Assembly (NCBI GenBank): GCA_028709965.1
Contig: JAQUTA010000008.1
Coordinates: forward strand, 1 to 40,757
Length of the DNA: 40,757 bases
Source: Lutispora sp.
GTDB taxonomy: Bacteria; Bacillota; Clostridia; Lutisporales; Lutisporaceae
Reading direction: 5' to 3'
A model generated the notes under the pieces. That model saw only the letters and a program-made list of their open reading frames with translations. It had not been told where the DNA came from and did not search any database. The translations under genes and the position numbers were made by a program. Below, in pieces: positions 31,196 to 39,504 of this stretch (within the stretch, counting starts at the first letter, position 1; each line of letters opens with the position of its first letter).

Positions 31196-32590
31196 ATGCA
31201 TGATACAAGGATTACCGTAGAAAATTTAAAAGAAGTCCAAAGCATGTTGGGGGCAGTATTTAATGCTACCCAAGATGCCATATCTGTAGTGGACAAAGAT
31301 GGATTGGGCATAATGATTAATCCGGCTTACACCAAGATTACCGGTCTTTCGGAAAAGGATGTAATCGGAAAGTATGCAACAGTAGATATAGCAGAAGGTG
31401 ATAGTGTTCATTTGCAGGTTCTTGCCACAAAAAGCCCTGTAAAAGGTGCTTTGCTCAAGGTTGGACCCAATCGGAAGGAAGTATTGGTAAACGCAGCACC
31501 AATAATTGTAGATGGAGAGCTTATCGGAAGCGTAGGAGTGCTCCACGACATAACGGAAATGAATAGACTATCCGAAGAACTAAGACAAGCTAAGCAAATA
31601 ATAAGGAAGCTGGAAGCAAAATATACTTTTGACGACATAGAAGGAAAAGATGCTGAACTGCTAAACGCCATAGACAAGGCCAAAAAAGCGGCAGATACGC
31701 CGGCGACTGTTCTTTTGATTGGCGAGAGTGGAACAGGCAAAGAAATTTTTGCCCATGCAATTCATAATTCCAGTGAGAGAAAATATAAGCAGTTTGTTCG
31801 TGTGAATTGTGCGGCTATTCCTCAAACTCTGTTAGAATCTGAACTCTTCGGTTATGAAGAAGGGGCCTTTACAGGAGCCAAAAAAGGAGGCAAGAAAGGA
31901 CTTTTTGATGAAGCTAACGGGGGCACTATATTTTTGGATGAGATCGGTGAAATAAATGTGGAAACCCAGGCTAAGCTCCTAAGAGTCCTTCAGGAAAAGG
32001 AAATAATGAAGGTAGGCGGAATAAAGCCTGTAAATATTGATGTCCGAGTCATAGCTGCTTCAAATATTGATATTGAGAATGCTATCAAGCAGGGTAAGTT
32101 TAGAAAAGATCTTTACTATAGAATAAACATGTTCCCTATCAGGATACCTACACTAAAAGAAAGAAAGGGAGATATCGGTCATCTTGCAAGATTCTTTTTA
32201 AAAAAATTCAATCAGGAATATGGCAGAAATATAGAAGGAATAAATGAAGATGCATTACAAAAACTTATAGAATATAAGTGGCCCGGTAACGTGAGAGAAT
32301 TAGAGAATATAATAGGCAGAGCTATAATCAATATGAAGATGACAGAGAAAACTATACAAAAGAGGCATTTACCAAAGTTTGATCTTGGTGACGAAAGAAT
32401 CAATATACCCTCGGAAACAGAGTTTTCTGAGATGGAAACTATGACCTTAGAGCAGTTGACTGATAGGATTGAGAGTGAATATATTGTCCATGTGTTGAAG
32501 CTTTGCGACAACAATAAAACTCAAGCTGCAAAGATTTTGAAAATATCTCTAAGGAATCTATACTATAAGCTGGAAAAGCATGGTATATAA
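31196..32590 (+). CDS. PAS-domain sigma-54-dependent activator of the branched-chain acid operon
   Basis: A 464-residue activator. The PAS domain covers about residues 15-120 (VFNATQDAISVVDKDG, then MINPAYTKITGLSEKDVIG). A short coiled linker (LSEELRQAKQIIRKLEAK) leads to the AAA+ domain (about 145-375) with GESGTGKE, the sigma-54 contact loop GAFTGA, GTIFLDEIGEI and RKDLYYRINMFP. The Fis-type helix-turn-helix is at the C-terminus (NNKTQAAKILKISLRNLYYKL). It lies directly before three tandem palindromes and a -24/-12 promoter that drive the buk-ptb-VOR operon. This is the position and architecture of BkdR in Bacillus. The inducer is unknown; a branched-chain 2-oxoacid or acyl-CoA would be logical. 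ATG 31196 follows AAAGGT. Confidence 0.93.
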   Translation: MHDTRITVENLKEVQSMLGAVFNATQDAISVVDKDGLGIMINPAYTKITGLSEKDVIGKYATVDIAEGDSVHLQVLATKSPVKGALLKVGPNRKEVLVNAAPIIVDGELIGSVGVLHDITEMNRLSEELRQAKQIIRKLEAKYTFDDIEGKDAELLNAIDKAKKAADTPATVLLIGESGTGKEIFAHAIHNSSERKYKQFVRVNCAAIPQTLLESELFGYEEGAFTGAKKGGKKGLFDEANGGTIFLDEIGEINVETQAKLLRVLQEKEIMKVGGIKPVNIDVRVIAASNIDIENAIKQGKFRKDLYYRINMFPIRIPTLKERKGDIGHLARFFLKKFNQEYGRNIEGINEDALQKLIEYKWPGNVRELENIIGRAIINMKMTEKTIQKRHLPKFDLGDERINIPSETEFSEMETMTLEQLTDRIESEYIVHVLKLCDNNKTQAAKILKISLRNLYYKLEKHGI

Positions 32591-32595
32591 CATCG

Positions 32596-32650
32596 TGCAA
32601 TTTCTTGCATAATGTTATATATTGCAAAAAGTTGCATGCAAAATATTGCG
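32596..32650. promoter_or_regulatory. Three activator sites TGCAA-N4-TTGCA
   Basis: Site 1: TGCAA-TTTC-TTGCA (32596-32609). Site 2: TGCAA-AAAG-TTGCA (32623-32636). Site 3: TGCAA-AATA-TTGCG (32637-32650), one mismatch. Sites 2 and 3 abut exactly. The centres lie about 135, 108 and 94 bp before the predicted start of the sigma-54 promoter, the usual range for activator binding. Confidence 0.8.
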
Positions 32651-32670
32651 CATATAAAGATTGTGAAAAA

Positions 32671-32697
32671 ACTGACACTGATATGTCGGTTTTTTTT
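32671..32697 (+). terminator. Terminator of the PAS/sigma-54 activator gene
   Basis: ACTGACA (32671-32677), loop CTGATA, TGTCGGT (32684-32690) with one G-U pair, then a T run. It separates the activator from its target operon. Confidence 0.85.
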
Positions 32698-32712
32698 ATG
32701 AATAAAAAAGCT

Positions 32713-32727
32713 GGCATACATATTGCA
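32713..32727 (+). promoter_or_regulatory. Sigma-54 (-24/-12) promoter of the buk-ptb-VOR operon
   Basis: TGGCATACATATTGCA has GG at 32713-32714 and GC at 32725-32726 with the required 12-nt spacing, a near-perfect match to the consensus. The leader to the first start codon is about 54 nt and holds TACCAAATC twice (32749-32757 and 32761-32769). Confidence 0.9.
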
Positions 32728-32791
32728 TATATTATAAAGAAAGAATATTACCAAATCCGCTACCAAATCTATTTATAAGGGGTGTTCAAGC

Positions 32792-33874
32792 TTGACGAGA
32801 GAATACATATTAGTCATAAATCCCGGCTCTACTTCAACAAAAGTCGCATTATTCAAAGAAAGTCAATCAGCAAAGCAAAAAAATCTCTCTCATCCTAATG
32901 AAGAGCTGGAAAAATTTGAGAGAATTGCTGACCAATATGATTATAGAAAAAACATTATACTTGATTGGCTGAAAGAAGAGGGGATCGAGCTTTCAGATCT
33001 ATCCGCTGTTGTAGGAAGGGGAGGACTTCTAAAATCAATGCCAAGTGGTACATATATGGTTACCGATGCGATGATAGAGGACTTGAAGATAGGAATTCAA
33101 GGTGAACACGCTTCTAATCTTGGAGGTATTATAGCAAAAAGCATAGGTGATTCTCAGGGAATACCCTCCTTAATTGTGGATCCTGTTGCTGTAGACGAGT
33201 TCGATGAAGTGGCGAGAATATCAGGCATGCCTGAACTGCCTAGGAAATCCTTAGTCCACGCTTTAAATATAAAAGCCGTTGCTAGAAGAGCGGCTAATGA
33301 TATGGGAAAGACTATCGATGATATAAATATTGTTATAGCACATTTGGGCGGGGGCATATCTATCGCACCTATGAATAAGGGAAAAATAGTTGATGTTAAT
33401 AATGGTAACGAATGGGGACCATTTTCTCCAGAAAGAGCAGGAGGACTTCCTGTGGGAGATATAATTAAAATGTCCTACTCCCAAAAATATACCCAAGCAG
33501 AAATGAAAAAGAAGATGGTAGGCAAAGCTGGATTTGTAGGCTATTTAGGAACCAATGATGGCAGAGAAGTAGAGAAAATGATTGCCAAAGGTGATAAAAA
33601 TGCAGATTTAATACATGATGCCATGGCTTATCAAATCTCAAAAGAAATAGGCGCCATGGCCACAGTTCTCAAAGGTGATATTCAAGCCATAGTTATTACC
33701 GGAGGTCTCGCTCATTCAAAACTTTTATGTGAGAGAATAGAAAAGAGAGTAAAATTTATTGCACCATTTATGGTATACCCGGGAGAAGATGAAATGCTTG
33801 CCTTGGCTGAAGGGGCATTGCGGATTATCATCGGCGAAGAAAAACCAAAAATTTACGAAGAAGAGGTGAGGTAA
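32792..33874 (+). CDS. buk: Butyrate kinase (first copy)
   Basis: An acyl-phosphate:ADP phosphotransferase of the acetate/butyrate kinase (ASKHA) family, making ATP from butyryl-, isobutyryl- or isovaleryl-phosphate. The 360 residues are the usual length. Motifs are [14 protein letters not shown] (residues 7-20), GRGGLLKSMPSGTY, HASNLGG, the IAHLGGGISI phosphate loop, and YPGEDEMLALAEG at the C-terminus. It starts at TTG 32792 behind AAGGGGTG. It is the first gene of the sigma-54 operon; ptb follows after 5 nt. A second, clearly paralogous kinase lies after ptb. Confidence 0.95.
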   Translation: MTREYILVINPGSTSTKVALFKESQSAKQKNLSHPNEELEKFERIADQYDYRKNIILDWLKEEGIELSDLSAVVGRGGLLKSMPSGTYMVTDAMIEDLKIGIQGEHASNLGGIIAKSIGDSQGIPSLIVDPVAVDEFDEVARISGMPELPRKSLVHALNIKAVARRAANDMGKTIDDINIVIAHLGGGISIAPMNKGKIVDVNNGNEWGPFSPERAGGLPVGDIIKMSYSQKYTQAEMKKKMVGKAGFVGYLGTNDGREVEKMIAKGDKNADLIHDAMAYQISKEIGAMATVLKGDIQAIVITGGLAHSKLLCERIEKRVKFIAPFMVYPGEDEMLALAEGALRIIIGEEKPKIYEEEVR

Positions 33875-33879
33875 AGCTT

Positions 33880-34782
33880 ATGATAAAAGCTTTTGATGAA
33901 ATTGTTAAATGTGCTAAGGCAAAAGGACCTAAAATTCTTGCTGTCGCAGTAGCTCAAGACGTAGAAGTATTGACAGCGCTCAATACCGCCAAAGATTTGG
34001 GCATAGCCGAGGCTATTTTGGTTGGAGATAAGGATGAAATACTAAAAGCTGCAGGCGAGTGTGGAGTAGAACTGGATAAGTTTACTATTATTGATGAAAA
34101 AGATAAAGCTGAAGCATGTAAAAAGGCTGTAAAGCTTGTATCCGAAGGGAAAGCTCACATTGTGATGAAAGGTCTTGTAGATACAGCCATAATATTAAAG
34201 GCAATATTAGCAGAAGAGGCAGGACTAAGAACCGGAAATGTGCTTTCACATGTGGCTGTATTTGAGGTAAATGGCTTTGACAGACTCTTTATAGTTACTG
34301 ATGCAGCAATGAACATAGCTCCAAATCTGGAGCAGAAAAAGCAGATAATTGAAAATGCCGTAAAAGTAGCCCATGCATTAGAAAACCCTGAGCCTAAAGT
34401 AGCAATATTGGCTGCAGTAGAGAAAGTGAATCCTAAAATGCAAGCAACTGTAGACGCAGATGCTTTGGTCAATATGAACAAAAATGGAGAGCTAAAAGGC
34501 TGCGTCCTGGGAGGACCATTTGCACTTGACAATGCAGTATCTGTAGAGGCGTCAAAGCACAAGGGTATCAACCACCCTGTCGCCGGTTACGCAGATATAC
34601 TAATGGTTCCTCAGATAGAGGCTGGAAATATGTTATATAAGTCTATGGTATATTTTGCAAAGGCTCAAAATGCAGGCATCATAGTAGGAGCAAAGATTCC
34701 AATAGTGCTGACATCAAGGGCAGACAGCGATATTGCAAAGCTGAATTCTATAGCTATAGGCGTTTTGATGGCTGATATTTAG
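33880..34782 (+). CDS. ptb: Phosphate butyryltransferase
   Basis: Converts butyryl- or branched acyl-CoA plus phosphate to acyl-phosphate and CoA. At 300 residues it is the usual length of the phosphate acetyl/butyryltransferase fold. Visible family stretches are AVAVAQDVEVLTAL, IVMKGLVDTAIILKAIL (about 89-105), LSHVAVFEV, VTDAAMNIAPNLEQK and the C-terminal GAKIPIVLTSRADS. It sits between two kinase genes with tight spacing (5 nt before, 32 nt after) and is preceded by GAGGTGAGG. Confidence 0.96.
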   Translation: MIKAFDEIVKCAKAKGPKILAVAVAQDVEVLTALNTAKDLGIAEAILVGDKDEILKAAGECGVELDKFTIIDEKDKAEACKKAVKLVSEGKAHIVMKGLVDTAIILKAILAEEAGLRTGNVLSHVAVFEVNGFDRLFIVTDAAMNIAPNLEQKKQIIENAVKVAHALENPEPKVAILAAVEKVNPKMQATVDADALVNMNKNGELKGCVLGGPFALDNAVSVEASKHKGINHPVAGYADILMVPQIEAGNMLYKSMVYFAKAQNAGIIVGAKIPIVLTSRADSDIAKLNSIAIGVLMADI

Positions 34783-34814
34783 TGTATTCTACCTAGAGAG
34801 AGGAGGAATTTTTG

Positions 34815-35888
34815 ATGCAGGAAATTTATAGGCTTTTGATTATTAACCCAGGCTCCACATCTACGAAGATAGCCATATATGATAATGAAAAGCCTGTATT
34901 CGAAGAAACCTTGAGACATTCAAATGATGAACTGGCACCTTATGCTGCAATTTATGACCAATATGAATTCAGAAAAAATGTCATACTTGACACCCTAAAT
35001 GCTAAAGGCATCAACATTACAAAGCTAAGCGCTGTTATTGGCAGAGGCGGTCTCTTAAAGCCTATGGAAGGCGGCACATATAGAGTAAATGAAACCATGC
35101 TTCAGGATTTGAAAGTAGGAGCTATGGGGCAGCATGCATCCAACTTGGGAGGCATTATTGCCCACGAAATAGCATCCCAACTCCATATCCCCGCTTTCAT
35201 AGTAGACCCTGTGGTAGTAGATGAGCTGGAGGATGTGGCAAGAATTTCAGGTATGCCGGAGATCAAAAGGCTCAGTATAATACATGCCTTAAATCAAAAG
35301 GCAGTAGCAAGAAGAGCTTCCAAAGAGTTAGGCAAAGCATATAATGAGGCTAATTTGATAGTAGCCCACATGGGTGGGGGTATCTCCGTAGGAGCTCACA
35401 AAAAAGGAAGAATAATAGAGGTCAACAATGCCTTAGATGGAGAAGGACCCATGTCGCCGGAAAGAACAGGGAGCCTGCCTGTAGGAAGTCTCATGAAACT
35501 ATGCTACTCAGGTAAATATACACAAGACGAAATGAAGAAGAAAGTTGTAGGCAAGGGCGGCTTGGTAGCTCATCTAGGCACAAATGACGGCAGGGAAGTA
35601 GTAAAGAGGATAGAAGCAGGAGATAAACATGCAGAACTAATATACTACGCCATGGCCTATCAGGTAGCTAAGGAAATTGGCAGCTGCGCCGCAGCCCTAG
35701 AAGGTAAAGTAGATGCCATATGCCTAACAGGAGGATTGGCCTATGATAAGCTTCTCACAGGTTGGATAAAGGAAAGAGTACAATTCATATCTAAAGTCCT
35801 TATTTATCCCGGAGAAGATGAAATGATAGCTCTGGCTGAAGGCGGTCTAAGAATTTTAAGAAACGAAGAAAAAGCAAGGGAATATTAA
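34815..35888 (+). CDS. buk: Butyrate kinase (second copy)
   Basis: A paralogue of the kinase at 32792, with 357 residues and all the same motifs: [39 protein letters not shown] and [13 protein letters not shown]. Differences between the copies spread over the whole length, so this is not a recent tandem duplication. The two may differ in chain length or branching preference. ATG 34815 is chosen over the adjacent TTG 34812 because AGGAGG (34801-34806) is at ideal spacing. The P-loop gene follows after 16 nt. Confidence 0.94.
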   Translation: MQEIYRLLIINPGSTSTKIAIYDNEKPVFEETLRHSNDELAPYAAIYDQYEFRKNVILDTLNAKGINITKLSAVIGRGGLLKPMEGGTYRVNETMLQDLKVGAMGQHASNLGGIIAHEIASQLHIPAFIVDPVVVDELEDVARISGMPEIKRLSIIHALNQKAVARRASKELGKAYNEANLIVAHMGGGISVGAHKKGRIIEVNNALDGEGPMSPERTGSLPVGSLMKLCYSGKYTQDEMKKKVVGKGGLVAHLGTNDGREVVKRIEAGDKHAELIYYAMAYQVAKEIGSCAAALEGKVDAICLTGGLAYDKLLTGWIKERVQFISKVLIYPGEDEMIALAEGGLRILRNEEKAREY

Positions 35889-35904
35889 CAATAAGGATGA
35901 TTTT

Positions 35905-36582
35905 ATGGAAAATGATAAGAGGATCAGAATAATAACAGGACATTATGGCAGTGGCAAAACAGAGTTTGCTGTAAACTATACGTTAACCCTTGCAGAAAAA
36001 GGATACAATACAGCTATAGTGGATTTAGATATTGTTAATCCATACTTCAGGTCAAGAGAAATGGAACCTATGTTTGAAGAAAAAGGTGTAAGAGTAATAT
36101 CCTCTTCAATAAAAGGATTGGCAGGAGACCTGCCTGCATTATCGCCGGAGATATATACTATTCTTGAGGATAAAAGCTATGAGGCAGTTATAGATGTAGG
36201 AGGAGATAAGGCAGGAGCTACAGCTTTAGGGCGGTTCTATAACAGAATAGACAAAGATGAATGTGATATGTTTTTTGTATTAAACGCTAATAGACATCTC
36301 ACAGGTGACAAGCAAAATGCCATAAGATATTTAAAATCAATAGAACAAGGCTCAAGGCAAAAGGTTACTGCATTGATAAATAATACTCATCTATGCGGCG
36401 AAACCAAAATTGAGGACATAATGAAAGGTCAGGATCTCTGTTTGCAAGTATCTCAAGAGCTTGGCCTACCAATAAAATATACGGTAGTCCATAAAGGACT
36501 CGCAGACTATTTGCCTAATAATATCTGCGGGGAAATATTTCCAATAGATATTTTTATGAAAAAACCCTGGGAAATGGAATAA
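35905..36582 (+). CDS. P-loop nucleotide-binding protein of the VOR operon
   Basis: A 225-residue soluble protein of the CobQ/CobB/MinD/ParA-like group. The P-loop is GHYGSGKT (residues 12-19); IVDLDIVNPYFRSRE (about 38-52) has the form of a switch region, and VIDVGGDKAGATALGRF holds the Walker B-like aspartate. No DNA-binding or membrane-targeting part is seen. It lies between the acyl kinase genes and the ferredoxin subunit, in close operon spacing. Its function is not known to me; assembly or activation of the 2-oxoacid oxidoreductase, by analogy with CooC-type accessory ATPases, is a hypothesis from position only. Confidence 0.85.
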   Translation: MENDKRIRIITGHYGSGKTEFAVNYTLTLAEKGYNTAIVDLDIVNPYFRSREMEPMFEEKGVRVISSSIKGLAGDLPALSPEIYTILEDKSYEAVIDVGGDKAGATALGRFYNRIDKDECDMFFVLNANRHLTGDKQNAIRYLKSIEQGSRQKVTALINNTHLCGETKIEDIMKGQDLCLQVSQELGLPIKYTVVHKGLADYLPNNICGEIFPIDIFMKKPWEME

Positions 36583-36595
36583 AGGAGGTTTAAAA

Positions 36596-36808
36596 ATGGC
36601 AGGAAAGGTTACATTTGACGAAAACAGGTGCAAGGGCTGCGAACTCTGCACAACAGTATGTCCAGTGAAGATAGTGATTATGGACAAGGACAAAATTAAT
36701 ATCAAGGGATACCATCCAGCAACAGTAAAAGAGATGGACAAATGCATAGCTTGCGGTTCATGCGCAAGAATGTGCCCCGATGTTGTTATCACAGTTGAAA
36801 AATTGTAA
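36596..36808 (+). CDS. 2-Oxoacid:ferredoxin oxidoreductase delta subunit (2[4Fe-4S] ferredoxin)
   Basis: A 70-residue ferredoxin-like subunit with two complete CxxCxxCxxxCP cluster motifs: C12, C15, C18, C22 and C50, C53, C56, C60. The layout is that of the small electron-transfer subunit of four-subunit 2-oxoacid oxidoreductases. It passes electrons from the TPP-bound intermediate to free ferredoxin. AAAGGAGG lies 7 nt before ATG 36596. The alpha subunit follows after 19 nt. Confidence 0.95.
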   Translation: MAGKVTFDENRCKGCELCTTVCPVKIVIMDKDKINIKGYHPATVKEMDKCIACGSCARMCPDVVITVEKL

Positions 36809-36827
36809 TTTGTAAGGAGGGATATTA

Positions 36828-37895
36828 ATGGCAAAAGAATTATGGAAGGGTAATGAAGCTATAGCTGAAGCTGCTATAAAAGCTGGCTGCAAATATTTCT
36901 TCGGCTACCCCATCACACCACAAAATGAAATACCTGAATACATGGCCTTAAAACTTCCCCAAGAAGGAGGTTGCTTTTTACAGGCAGAATCCGAAGTAGC
37001 TGCCATAAACATGGTATATGGTGCTGCTGGAGCAGGTGCCAGAGTTATGACATCCTCATCCAGCCCAGGAATAAGCTTGAAACAGGAAGGTATAAGCTAT
37101 ATAGCAGGAGCAGAGCTGCCCTGCGTAATAGTTAACATAGTCAGAGGAGGTCCAGGGTTGGGCAGCATTCAACCTGCACAATCTGATTATTTTCAAGCAA
37201 CTAAAGGTGGAGGTCATGGAGACTACAGAATGATAGTATTAGCTCCGGCTTCAGTTCAAGAAGCAGTTGACCTAGTGCAAGAAGCCTTTGATATAGCTGA
37301 TCAATATAGAAATCCTGTTATGGTCATGGGTGATGGCATGATAGGTCAAATGATGGAACCTGTGGAATTTGTTGAAATACCCAAAAGACAACTCCCGGAA
37401 AAAGATTGGGCTACAACAGGTTTACGAGGCAGAAAAGAACATAATGTAATCAATTCTTTGTATATAGAGGCTTCTCAATGTGATAAACATAATGAAGACT
37501 TATTTGCTAAGTATGCAAAAATGGAAGAAACTGAAATCAGATGCGAAGAATATAACCTAGAAGGCGCAGAAATAGTATTTGCAGCTTATGGCACAGTTGC
37601 TAGAATTGTAAAAAATGCAATAAAATCTTTGGAAAAAGAAGGCATAAAAGCAGGACTTATAAGACCTATCACTCTTTGGCCTTTCCCAAAAGCAAACTTC
37701 TTGAAGGCTGCAGATATGCCTAACGTTAAGGCATTTTTAAGTGTTGAAATGAGCATGGGTCAAATGGTTGAAGACGTTGAATTGTCAGTAAAAGGAAAGA
37801 AACCTGTCTACTTCTACGGCAAAGCCGGCGGTGCTATTCCAACTCCAAAAGCTATAGTAGAAGAAGCTAAAAAGATATTAGGGGGTGCAAAATAA
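36828..37895 (+). CDS. vorB: 2-Oxoacid:ferredoxin oxidoreductase alpha subunit, VorB type
   Basis: A 355-residue subunit of the 2-ketoisovalerate (branched-chain 2-oxoacid) oxidoreductase, which with TPP, CoA and ferredoxin makes branched acyl-CoA, CO2 and reduced ferredoxin. Family marks are GNEAIAEAAIKAGCKYFFGYPITPQNEIPE at the N-terminus, QAESEVAAINMVYGAAGAGARVMTSSSSPG (about 44-75) and RGGPGLGSIQPAQSDY. The C-terminal part resembles transketolase domain II. A 2-oxoglutarate specificity is possible on sequence alone; the adjoining ptb/buk genes favour valine-, leucine- and isoleucine-derived oxoacids. It overlaps the beta gene by 1 nt (TAATG). Confidence 0.92.
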   Translation: MAKELWKGNEAIAEAAIKAGCKYFFGYPITPQNEIPEYMALKLPQEGGCFLQAESEVAAINMVYGAAGAGARVMTSSSSPGISLKQEGISYIAGAELPCVIVNIVRGGPGLGSIQPAQSDYFQATKGGGHGDYRMIVLAPASVQEAVDLVQEAFDIADQYRNPVMVMGDGMIGQMMEPVEFVEIPKRQLPEKDWATTGLRGRKEHNVINSLYIEASQCDKHNEDLFAKYAKMEETEIRCEEYNLEGAEIVFAAYGTVARIVKNAIKSLEKEGIKAGLIRPITLWPFPKANFLKAADMPNVKAFLSVEMSMGQMVEDVELSVKGKKPVYFYGKAGGAIPTPKAIVEEAKKILGGAK

Positions 37896-38641
37896 TGGCA
37901 ATTGTATTCCAAAAAACAAAAGGACTAACTGAAAAGCAAACACACTATTGTCCCGGCTGCACCCATGGCATAATCCACAGGCTTGTAGCAGAGTCCTTGG
38001 AAGAATTAGGGCTTTTGGACAAAGCAATAGGCGTAGCTCCGGTTGGATGCTCAGTATTTGCTTATGATTATTTCTCCTGCGATATGCAAGAAGCTTCCCA
38101 CGGAAGAGCTCCCGCCTGTGCAACAGGAATAAAGAGAGTTCATCCGGATTCAGCAGTATTCACATATCAGGGTGATGGTGACTTAGCTTCCATAGGTGCT
38201 GCAGAAATAGTACATGCTGCTATGAGAGGCGAGAAGTTTACAACCATATTCGTAAACAATGCCATATATGGTATGACAGGCGGCCAGATGGCGCCAACAA
38301 CTTTGATTGGACAAAAAGCTACAACTGCTCCTTTGGGAAGAGATGAAAATCATGCTGGCATGCCCTTAAGAGTAAGTGAAATGCTTGCAACAATACCAAA
38401 GGCAGTATTTGTTGAGAGAGTATCAGTACATGATGTACCTAACATAATGAAAGCCAAAAAGGCAATAAAGAAAGCTTTTGAAATACAGATGAAGGGTTTG
38501 GGTTTTGGTATAGTAGAAGTTCTTTCAACCTGTTCTACTAACTGGGGCAAAACTCCTGTTGAAGCACTGAAATGGCTGAAAGAAAATATGATTCCTTACT
38601 ATCCAATACAAAATTTCAGAAATCCTGAGGAGGTGAAATAA
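37895..38641 (+). CDS. 2-Oxoacid:ferredoxin oxidoreductase beta subunit (TPP-binding)
   Basis: A 248-residue thiamine diphosphate subunit. The N-terminal HYCPGCTHGIIHRL holds the conserved CPGC. The TPP/Mg motif is YQGDGDLASIG (about residues 90-100) with the downstream NNAIYGMTGGQMAPTT. It pairs with the alpha subunit to form the active site. Its stop codon directly abuts the gamma gene start, with GAGGAGGTGA as the ribosome site for the latter, so the subunits are translated in close coordination. Confidence 0.93.
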   Translation: MAIVFQKTKGLTEKQTHYCPGCTHGIIHRLVAESLEELGLLDKAIGVAPVGCSVFAYDYFSCDMQEASHGRAPACATGIKRVHPDSAVFTYQGDGDLASIGAAEIVHAAMRGEKFTTIFVNNAIYGMTGGQMAPTTLIGQKATTAPLGRDENHAGMPLRVSEMLATIPKAVFVERVSVHDVPNIMKAKKAIKKAFEIQMKGLGFGIVEVLSTCSTNWGKTPVEALKWLKENMIPYYPIQNFRNPEEVK

Positions 38642-39178
38642 ATGACACATCAAATTATAATGGCAGGCTTTGGAGGACAAGGCGTTATGTCCATGGGTAA
38701 AATACTTGTAGAAGCAGGTTTGAAAGAAGGTAAGAATGTGTCATGGCTGCCATCTTATGGACCTGAAATGCGTGGAGGCACAGCTAACTGCAGCGTAATA
38801 ATTTCAGAAGAGCCTGTAGGAGCACCTACAGTTACAGAAGCCACAGCAGCTATAGTAATGAACAGACCTTCCTTGGATAAGTTCGAAAAGGACGTAATAC
38901 CGGGAGGAGATCTATTAATCAATAGCTCCTTAATAGACAAAAAGGCTACAAGAGACGACATAAATGTTTATTATGTACCTGCAAATGAAATTGCAAACGA
39001 TATGGGCTCAGGTAAAATTGCCAACATGGTAATGCTGGGCGCATATTTAAAGATTACAGGTGCAGCTAAAGAAGATACAATAATGGAATATATTGCAGAG
39101 GTATTTTCAGGCAAAAAGGCATCTGTTGTACCTTTGAACAAGGAAGCCTTAAAGAGAGGCGCAGACTGCATCAAGTAA
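38642..39178 (+). CDS. 2-Oxoacid:ferredoxin oxidoreductase gamma subunit
   Basis: A 178-residue subunit of the catalytic-domain gamma family. The signature AGFGGQGVMSMGKILVEAG (residues 8-26) and LPSYGPEMRGGTANCSVIIS (about 38-57) are typical. It completes the delta-alpha-beta-gamma set and is the last gene of the sigma-54 operon. A strong terminator follows 18 nt after the stop. Confidence 0.94.
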   Translation: MTHQIIMAGFGGQGVMSMGKILVEAGLKEGKNVSWLPSYGPEMRGGTANCSVIISEEPVGAPTVTEATAAIVMNRPSLDKFEKDVIPGGDLLINSSLIDKKATRDDINVYYVPANEIANDMGSGKIANMVMLGAYLKITGAAKEDTIMEYIAEVFSGKKASVVPLNKEALKRGADCIK

Positions 39179-39196
39179 TAATCAAAATAAATAAAG

Positions 39197-39250
39197 CCAT
39201 CCTGGGACAAATAACCCGTCAACCCATCCTTCAGTCCCAGGGTGGTTTTT
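39197..39250 (+). terminator. Terminator of the buk-ptb-VOR operon
   Basis: CCATCCTGGGAC (39197-39208) pairs over 12 bp with GTCCCAGGGTGG (39234-39245) with one G-U pair and a 25-nt loop, then five T. Confidence 0.88.
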
Positions 39251-39286
39251 ATATTGTGCTATAATAACAGTGTTTATCTACATGCT

Positions 39287-39490
39287 TTAATCTATCGAAC
39301 TTAAGATTCGAATTGCTTCTTCAAGCTCCACATCTTCGCCGTTGGCAATGCGCATGGCATTTTCGGCTGTCATTGGTATCCTTATAGATGGACTTGCCCC
39401 GCCAATTCCATCTTTGCTATCCAGTTGAATATTTTTGTTCTCATCAAGGGATTGGCCTGAAGGCCAATCAACCGTGTTTAATTTTGCATA
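39287..39490 (-). pseudogene. C-terminal gene remnant on the minus strand
   Basis: Read on the minus strand, an open stretch of 67 codons ends in TAA at 39289-39287. The text is protein-like (for example TVDWPSGQSLDENKN, DGIGGASPSIRIPMTAENA and EDVELEEAIRILSSID), with good codon use, but there is no start codon or ribosome site and TAA/TAG stops lie directly upstream. I take it as the truncated 3' end of a lost gene. The family is not recognised. It contains the perfect inverted repeat GATTGGCC-TGAA-GGCCAATC (39450-39469). The intact relatives might be elsewhere in the genome. Confidence 0.5.
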
Positions 39491-39504
39491 CTATTAAAAA
39501 CATT

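Noticed and set aside
39450-39469. GATTGGCC-TGAA-GGCCAATC as a transposon end or attachment site
   Set aside because: It is a single copy with no flanking target duplication, and it lies within the coding text of the minus-strand remnant.
39388-39504. N-terminal part of the plus-strand frame starting at 39388
   Set aside because: This stretch is antisense to the minus-strand remnant and has no ribosome site; only the portion from about 39505 reads like real protein.
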